From NCBI GenBank assembly GCA_021800255.1, contig JAJYZC010000005.1, positions 43,708 through 107,707 of the forward strand: a stretch of DNA of 64,000 nt. The letters run 5' to 3'. Every line of letters begins with the position of its first letter. The first letter of the stretch is position 1. This document shows, piece by piece, positions 58,943-64,000 of this stretch. The position numbers and the translations under genes were made by a program. The DNA comes from Acidobacteriota bacterium. Its GTDB lineage: Bacteria; Acidobacteriota; Terriglobia; Terriglobales; Acidobacteriaceae. The notes beneath the pieces were generated by a model. It searched no databases. It was not told the origin of the DNA and was given only the letters and a program-made list of their open reading frames with translations.

Positions 58943-60175
58943 TCAGGCCTCGTCGAGCGGGGGTGCGAAGTGTGCGCCGGCCAGCAAAATCCCGCAGGAG
59001 ATGAGCAGGGCAACCAGCGTCGCTCCCAGGCCGATGCTGAGGTTCGAGTGGTCGGAGACGGCGCCTATGATCTGCGGCGAGAAGGTGTCGCCGAAGAAAT
59101 GAATGCAGAAGATGTTGATGGAGATGGCGGTGGCGCGGACGGGCGCCGACACCGAGTTGACGATGGCGGCGTTCAACGGGCCGGTATTGAGAAAGATGAA
59201 GAACTCGGCGGCAAAGAGGGCGGGGATGGTGCTGCTGCGCGGCCCGAAGAACACCAACACACCAAACGGTATCGTAAGAACAACACTCCAAAAAGAAAGC
59301 AGATAGAGGGCGCGGTGATCGCTGCGCAGCCAGCGCTGCGCCAGCCAGCCGCCGGCGATGGTGCCGGCGATGCCATCGACGACCGTGATGGCACTGACGT
59401 ACAAACTGGCGTTGGCCACCGAGAGGCCGTTGCAGCGGTGCAGGAAGGTCGGCACCCAGGCGGAGATGCCGCCCAAGGCAAAGGTAATCTCGGCCATGCC
59501 GAAGGTAGCCGTTAGAAAAGCGGGGTTGCGAAAAAGCCCCATGAACGTAGCGCGATCGGCGGTGGGGCGGAGGTGATCGGCGGAGCCGCGCTGCGGTTCG
59601 CGGGCCAGGACGGCGTAGAGCCCGGCAACAATGAGGCCGGGGATGGCGCAGAGAAAGAAAGGCGCGCGCCAGCCCCACCGGCTGCCCATCTCGCCGCCTG
59701 CCAGATAGCCCAGAGCCGCGCCCAGGGGAATGCCCAGATAAAAGATGGTGAGGATGCGGTTGCGGTCGCGCTCGGGATAAAAGTCGGCTAGCACCGCAGG
59801 GGCAAAGATGACGAAGGTGGCTTCGCCGACGCCCACCATCGCGCGCCGGACGTACAGGCTCCAATAGTCGTGAGCGAAGGCGCTGGCCAGCGTAGCCAGG
59901 CTCCATAGGACCGCGCCGGCGATGATGAGCGGTTTGCGGCGGAAGCGGTCTCCCAGCCAGCCGGTGACGGGCGCGGCAAACATGTAAAAGAAAAACAGCG
60001 CCGTCGTAAGCCCCCCCATCTGCTCATCGGTGGCGAGGAAGGCGTGCTGAATCAGCGGCTGCGCGCCGGGCAGAATGTAGCGGTCGATGTAATTGAGCAG
60101 GTTGAGGCCGAACAGCAGCACAAACGTGGCCAGCGCGGGACTGATGCGGGGGCGATTTCGGGGCGTGGCAGGCAA
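58943..60175 (-). CDS. MFS transporter, Spinster-like
   Basis: 410-residue major facilitator with 12 helices. Signature loop GWLGDRFRRKPLIIAGAVLWSLATLASAFAHDYWSLYVRRAMVGVGEATFVIFAPAVLADFYPERDRNR between TM2 and TM5, here recognised by GDRFRRK and RAMVGVGEA; N-terminal LLFGLNLLNYIDRYIL is typical of the Spinster/GlpT-like subgroup. Substrate cannot be told: relatives carry sphingolipids, lysophospholipids or organic anions. Single gene on the - strand between the secreted unknown and queF. Confidence 0.82.
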   Translation of the reverse strand: MPATPRNRPRISPALATFVLLFGLNLLNYIDRYILPGAQPLIQHAFLATDEQMGGLTTALFFFYMFAAPVTGWLGDRFRRKPLIIAGAVLWSLATLASAFAHDYWSLYVRRAMVGVGEATFVIFAPAVLADFYPERDRNRILTIFYLGIPLGAALGYLAGGEMGSRWGWRAPFFLCAIPGLIVAGLYAVLAREPQRGSADHLRPTADRATFMGLFRNPAFLTATFGMAEITFALGGISAWVPTFLHRCNGLSVANASLYVSAITVVDGIAGTIAGGWLAQRWLRSDHRALYLLSFWSVVLTIPFGVLVFFGPRSSTIPALFAAEFFIFLNTGPLNAAIVNSVSAPVRATAISINIFCIHFFGDTFSPQIIGAVSDHSNLSIGLGATLVALLISCGILLAGAHFAPPLDEA

Positions 60176-60337
60176 GAGAACTTCGTTTCAGACAACCAAT
60201 CAGTTATTGGGGAGGGAGCGGAAGAACACGCGGCACCCGCTATCCTCCGGAAAATCTTTCCCGGCCGCTGCCTCCGGCTTCAAGTCTCCCCAAAATATTA
60301 CGCCGCGTGACAGTAGCCACATCGCTTGGAAGGTTTC

Positions 60338-60757
60338 TCAGGCCCCGGGCCGCGGCCAGCGGGCTTCGATGGTGGTGCCGATGCCGCCGCGGGGACGGAA
60401 CTCGCCGCGGACTACGGCCCAGACCGGGTTGCACGCCCGCACCACATCCTCCAGCACCTGGTTGACGATATTTTCCTGAAAAATACCCAGATTCCGGTAG
60501 CTGAACAGGTACTCTTTGAGGGATTTCAACTCCAGGCAGCGGTCGCGCGGCATGTAGCGGATGGTAAGCGTGCCGAAGTCGGGCAACCCGGTCTTGGGAC
60601 AGACAGAGGTGAGCTCCGGATCGTCGATCTGAATCTCGTAGCCGGGAAACTGATTCGGCCAGGTCTCGATGGCGGGAAAGGCATGATCGAGGCCGGCCTT
60701 GGCATGCCCGGCAGTGTAACGGGGTCGCGGCGTCATAGGCGTATTGTACGAGCCCAA
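60338..60757 (-). CDS. queF: NADPH-dependent 7-cyano-7-deazaguanine reductase
   Basis: Reduces preQ0 to preQ1 in queuosine synthesis, T-fold enzyme of the short YkvM class. Seen: TSVCPKTGLPDFGTL with the catalytic Cys53 and Asp60, YMPRDRCLELKSLKEYLFSYRNLGIFQEN (substrate Glu and QueF motif ELKSLK), and the C-terminal VVRGEFRPRGGI. TTG at 60757 gives 139 residues; ATG at 60736 (MTPRPRYT) is an equally possible start. No preQ1 riboswitch recognised upstream, and no queC, queD or queE in the window. Confidence 0.94.
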   Translation of the reverse strand: MGSYNTPMTPRPRYTAGHAKAGLDHAFPAIETWPNQFPGYEIQIDDPELTSVCPKTGLPDFGTLTIRYMPRDRCLELKSLKEYLFSYRNLGIFQENIVNQVLEDVVRACNPVWAVVRGEFRPRGGIGTTIEARWPRPGA

Positions 60758-60844
60758 AGGGCAGCCGGAGCTACGGTTAACGGCGCATTTTTCTGCTTCT
60801 TAAACGCTGCTCTCGAGTCTTATATACTGACCCTGGTTAGGCGA

Positions 60845-62083
60845 ATGACTGAAGAAAGAGCGCAAGCGGGCCGGCTCTGGCGTTGGGTGGGCGCGGCAGT
60901 GGTGGTGGCCGGCGTGTTTTTCACGGCGCGGTACCTGTTGCGCGGGCGGTTGCCGATACGCGCCGTGCAGGCTGAGCAGCAGACGGTAGTGAATACGGTA
61001 AGCACCAACGGGCATGTGGAACCGGTGGTAAATTACCAGTTCTATAGCCCGATCTCAACCACCGTGAAGGCCGTATACGTGCATGCCGGCGAGTTGGTTC
61101 CAGCCGGCAAGGTGCTGGTGGTGCTGGACGACGTGGAGGCGCGCGCGCACTTGGCCAACGCCGAAAGCGAGCTCAAGGCCGCCCAAGCTGGGCTGTTTGC
61201 GGTGACGCATAACGGCACCCAGCAGGAACGGCAGGCGGCGGCGGCGGAGATCGCCACGGACCGCTTGCAGCGGGATCAGGCGCAACGCAACCTGAATGCG
61301 TTGACCAGACTGGTTTCTACCGGAGCCGCATCGCCGGATGAGGTAGCCGCGGCGCGGCAACAGTTGAAGATGACACAAACCGCCTTGAGCGCGGCCGAGA
61401 AAAGCGCCCACAGCCGCTACTCCCCGGAGGAAGTAGCGCAGGCGCGGGCGGCGCTTAACGATGCCGAAGCCAGCCTGGCGGCGGCGCGCCAGGTCGAGGC
61501 GCAAACTACCATCCGCGCCCCCATCCAGGGCACGGTGTATAGCTTGGATGCCGTGCCCACCCAGTACGTGCAAGGGGGCACATTGCTGCTCGAAATGGCG
61601 AACCTCAAACACGAACGGGTGCGCGCATATTTCGATGAGCCGGATCTGGGGCGGCTGGCCGTGGGCCAAAAGGTCATTATCCGCTGGGTCGGCAAGCCCA
61701 GCCAGGAGTGGGAAGGCCACATTGAACGCATGCCGGCGAATGTTGTCATCTATGGCACGCGCACCGTGGGCGAGGCGCTGGTGGCCATCGACAGCCCCGA
61801 TCCCAGCCTGTTGCCTGATACCAATGTGACCCTAACAGCGACAACTGCAACCTTCCCCAATGCATTAAGCGTTCCCCGGGAGGCGCTGTACGCAGAAAAC
61901 GGCAAATATTATGTCTACAAGATCGTGGATGACAGCCTGCACAGAACTCCGGTTACGATCGGTACACCCACTTTATCGGAGGTGCCCATCCTCTCAGGTC
62001 TCAAAGAGGGCGATTGGGTGGCAACCGAAACCACCAACGGACAGCCCTTGCAGGTGGGCATGCCCATCAAGGTTCAGCAGTGA
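60845..62083 (+). CDS. HlyD/MacA-type periplasmic adaptor protein
   Basis: About 412 residues from ATG at 60845; the frame is open further upstream but that part overlaps queF in antisense and has no homology. A membrane anchor (VGAAVVVAGVFFTARYLL) is followed by the first lipoyl half-motif (VVNYQFYSPISTTVKAVYVHAGELVPAGKVLVVLDD), a long coiled-coil of about 120 residues rich in Ala, Gln and Glu, then the second lipoyl half (TTIRAPIQGTVYSLDAVPTQYVQGGTLLLEMANL) and a beta-barrel. An ABC (MacA-like) or RND partner is expected; none follows. A TolC gene lies 173 bp downstream. Confidence 0.85.
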   Translation: MTEERAQAGRLWRWVGAAVVVAGVFFTARYLLRGRLPIRAVQAEQQTVVNTVSTNGHVEPVVNYQFYSPISTTVKAVYVHAGELVPAGKVLVVLDDVEARAHLANAESELKAAQAGLFAVTHNGTQQERQAAAAEIATDRLQRDQAQRNLNALTRLVSTGAASPDEVAAARQQLKMTQTALSAAEKSAHSRYSPEEVAQARAALNDAEASLAAARQVEAQTTIRAPIQGTVYSLDAVPTQYVQGGTLLLEMANLKHERVRAYFDEPDLGRLAVGQKVIIRWVGKPSQEWEGHIERMPANVVIYGTRTVGEALVAIDSPDPSLLPDTNVTLTATTATFPNALSVPREALYAENGKYYVYKIVDDSLHRTPVTIGTPTLSEVPILSGLKEGDWVATETTNGQPLQVGMPIKVQQ

Positions 62084-62256
62084 GACCCTTGCCTACGGAA
62101 GTTCCGGGGAACGCCGGCCCTGTGGCCGGCCAGGACCTCAGCGGTTGCGGGAGTCAGGCAGGATCGAACAGCGGTGTTGGCCGCGGCGAGAGCATTGGCG
62201 CTGACGCGCAATTCCGCCGTGGCGCCATATTCCATACAGGAGCGGGAAAAGGGCGT

Positions 62257-63588
62257 ATGAGAACCGGCGGCAAGCCATTGCGTCTTGGGGCTTCAGTTCT
62301 CGCCGGTTTGGCGCTCGCGGCTTCGCCGTCTCTGGCGCGGGCGCAAGTAACGTTGCTCACGGTGGTCGAACTGGCCCAGCGCAACAGCAGCGCAGTACAG
62401 TTGGCCGAAGCCGATGTAGAAAAGGCAAGCGCGCGGCTGGAGGAGAGCCACGATGTCTTCATCCCTTCCGTCTCATTCGGCTCCGGACTGCCGGCTTTCC
62501 CTGAAGTCGGCTTTACCGGCGCCTTGCCGACCTTATACGATGCCACCATCCAATCGATGGCTTTCAGTATGCCCATGATCCGTTACGCTCAGGCGGCGCG
62601 CGCCGGACTGACGGCTGCGGAACTCTCTCTCAAGGACGCGCGCGAGCAGGTGACGCTGGATGCCTCAAGGGCCTATATCGAACTGGATACCGTAGACCGT
62701 GAACTGGAGGCCGCACGCCAACAGGAAGCGGATGCACGCCGGCTGGTGGCCATCGAACAGCAGCGGACCGAGGCCGGCGTCGATCCCATGCTTGTGCTCT
62801 TGCAGGCGCAGCTCACCGCAGCGCAGCTCAAGCTGAACCGCCAGCACCTGGAGACGCGCGCCGCCACGCTGTCAAAACAGCTCGCCGGGTTGACCGGTCT
62901 GCCGGCCGGGTCCATTACGCTGGACCATGCGAGTATTCCCGCCATCCCGGACATTGCGGCTGATGATCCGCCCCGCGCCACTCCCGGTCTGGATTCAGCG
63001 CGGATGCTGGCGCACTCCAAGGCAGTGGCCGCCAGGGGCGACCGGGAACGCCGGTGGATGCCGGAGTTTTCGTTTGGCGTTCTCTATGACCGCAACACCA
63101 CGGTGTTGAACAACATCAATGACTACTACAGAAGCTACCTGCCCGCCAACAACTTCAGCTCCGGTTTCAACATCGATCTGCCGATCTTCAACGCCGGCTA
63201 CCGCGCCAGGGCCCGGGAGTCGGCAGCCGACGCCCTGCGCGCCAAGATCGAAGCCGAGCAGGCGCAAGATCAAAACAACGCGCAAATCGCGGAGTTGACC
63301 GCTGAGTTGCGCGAGCTGGGCACGCAGGCTGAGATTGCCAGGCTGAAAGCGCGGATCGCGGGCGAGCAATTGAAGAGCGTGCAGTCGCAACTGCAACTCG
63401 GCGCCGGCTCGGGCTCCAGCGCACAGCCGCAGTTGAGCCCCACCGATGAGCAAAAGGCGCTCATCAATGAGCAGCAAAAATACGAGGACGCGCTGGACGC
63501 CCAACTCAAGTTGAACGAGGCCCGGTTGAATCTGCTTCGCGCTTTGGGCCACATGCAGGACTGGCTGAACGAACTGCACGGCAAGTAG
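62257..63588 (+). CDS. TolC-family outer-membrane efflux protein
   Basis: 443 residues from ATG at 62257, chosen because a signal peptide (LRLGASVLAGLALAASPSLARAQ) follows at once. Helical OEP repeats: LAQRNSSAVQLAEADVEKASARLEESHD, then AREQVTLDASRAYIELDTVDRELEAARQQEADARRLVAIEQQRTEAG, and the matching second half. A C-terminal coiled coil ends in LNLLRALGHMQDWLNELHGK. It follows the adaptor on the same strand, so the two form a partial export system whose inner-membrane pump is elsewhere or was lost. Exported substrate unknown. Confidence 0.82.
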   Translation: MRTGGKPLRLGASVLAGLALAASPSLARAQVTLLTVVELAQRNSSAVQLAEADVEKASARLEESHDVFIPSVSFGSGLPAFPEVGFTGALPTLYDATIQSMAFSMPMIRYAQAARAGLTAAELSLKDAREQVTLDASRAYIELDTVDRELEAARQQEADARRLVAIEQQRTEAGVDPMLVLLQAQLTAAQLKLNRQHLETRAATLSKQLAGLTGLPAGSITLDHASIPAIPDIAADDPPRATPGLDSARMLAHSKAVAARGDRERRWMPEFSFGVLYDRNTTVLNNINDYYRSYLPANNFSSGFNIDLPIFNAGYRARARESAADALRAKIEAEQAQDQNNAQIAELTAELRELGTQAEIARLKARIAGEQLKSVQSQLQLGAGSGSSAQPQLSPTDEQKALINEQQKYEDALDAQLKLNEARLNLLRALGHMQDWLNELHGK

Positions 63589-63740
63589 CCGCATTTCACG
63601 GGTTTTAGGGAAGGGTCGAGTTGCAGGAAAACCCTGCCGCCAGCTCCTATCTGAGTGCGCGTTTAGCCTCTGCCAGCGCATTGCGCCTGGCCTGCAATCC
63701 CTGCTAATCTACCTGGGTATCTGACAAACTGCGCAGGTAT

Positions 63741-63817
63741 GCGCCCGTAGCTCAGCTGGATAGAGCGACTGACTACGAATCAGTAGGCCGGGAGTTCGAA
63801 TCTCTCCGGGCGCACCA
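63741..63817 (+). tRNA. tRNA-Arg(ACG)
   Basis: 77 nt including an encoded CCA end. Acceptor GCGCCCG pairs with CGGGCGC; the D-arm GCTC...GAGC, anticodon stem ACTGA/TCAGT with loop CTACGAA (anticodon ACG), short variable loop AGGCC, and T-arm with GTTCGAATC are all regular. It reads CGN arginine codons after A34 to inosine editing. Followed 28 nt later by an intrinsic terminator. Confidence 0.97.
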
Positions 63818-63844
63818 TTCAAATCAACAATTTACAAGCGAATT

Positions 63845-63877
63845 GACCTTCAGGTTACCCGTCCTGAAGGTCTTTTT
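63845..63877 (+). terminator. Intrinsic terminator after tRNA-Arg
   Basis: A perfect 10-bp stem, GACCTTCAGG (63845-63854) with CCTGAAGGTC (63863-63872), an 8-nt loop and a run of five T. The final 120 bp after it show no gene. Confidence 0.93.
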
Positions 63878-64000
63878 GCCGTTTCCGCGTTGCAATACCT
63901 TGCAATAGAGTGGACACGGGAATTCGGACCAGGGGATAGGTTAAGATTTCGGCGGAGTCGTGGACCTGGGAGGGGACATGACGATGCAGAAACAATGACT

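Noticed and set aside
58293..59906. Open - strand frame of 537 codons
   Set aside because: It overlaps the MFS gene in another frame and the secreted protein in antisense; Arg/His/Pro-rich shadow with no motif.
60740..60840. preQ1 riboswitch upstream of queF
   Set aside because: Searched for the preQ1-I and II consensus in the leader; no match.
60326..60844. N-terminal extension of the adaptor protein
   Set aside because: It lies antisense to queF; the membrane anchor and homology start at ATG 60845.

Overview
The window looks like chromosomal DNA of an Acidobacteriota bacterium (Terriglobia-like). This is inferred from the overall GC-rich coding sequence, two TonB-dependent receptors of the Oar type with an N-terminal carboxypeptidase-regulatory-like domain, a secreted S53 (sedolisin-like) protease with Ig-like repeats and a C-terminal membrane segment, a split nuo operon, and heptamer repeats in spacers. 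No phage, plasmid or CRISPR genes were seen. All gene identities come from reading motifs, not from searches.

Layout. 1-4.7 kb (+): 3' end of metG, a relic of the tatD start, then cdsA-dxr-rseP-thioesterase (phospholipid and isoprenoid precursor synthesis, envelope protease). 4.8-8.6 kb (-): O-methyltransferase, polyprenyl diphosphate synthase, YajQ, intact TatD and a PadR regulator with a Cys-rich N-terminus. 9.0-10.9 kb (+): VKOR-like oxidoreductase, DUF302 protein and a PL7 alginate lyase. 11.1-14.1 kb: a strong sigma70-like promoter, a perfect 31-bp palindrome over the start region, a cobalamin riboswitch and a BtuB-like receptor. 14.1-18.6 kb: a 1-kb non-coding stretch holding a 109-bp MITE-like element, then a second large Oar-like receptor. 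18.7-25.3 kb: histidine acid phosphatase (+), xylulokinase (-), S53 protease (-). 25.9-30.1 kb (+): lutABC plus an L-rhamnose isomerase. 30.3-36.9 kb (+): a Cys/Met-rich exported protein followed by a CusCBA/CzcCBA-type heavy-metal efflux operon. 37-45.4 kb: gpmA, a small membrane protein, an MBL-fold hydrolase carrying an in-frame palindromic repeat, a LytS-type kinase, ribA, a Tat-exported GH28 pectinase, a VapBC-like pair and tpiA. 45.4-58.1 kb (-): nuoA-B-C-D-I-H-J-K-L-M-M-N, with two different nuoM genes and no nuoE, F or G. 58.4-64 kb: a secreted unknown, an MFS transporter, queF, an adaptor/TolC pair with no permease, and tRNA-Arg(ACG).

How the genes fit together. GH28, PL7, xylulokinase, rhamnose isomerase and lactate oxidation suggest growth on plant or algal polysaccharides: rhamnose breakdown yields lactaldehyde, which can become lactate and then pyruvate through LutABC. 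Electrons enter a complex I whose membrane arm may carry an additional antiporter-like pump subunit. B12 uptake is under riboswitch control.

Most unusual signals: (1) 7-bp-period tandem arrays in spacers that put TAG in every frame, supply the dxr ribosome-binding site and supply the last codons of LutB and NuoB; (2) the two-NuoM complex I without EFG; (3) the palindrome/promoter/riboswitch stack in front of the B12 receptor; (4) the tatD relic after metG; (5) the MITE-like element; (6) a REP-like palindrome turned into protein sequence in the MBL hydrolase. I found no clearly new defence or biosynthetic system.
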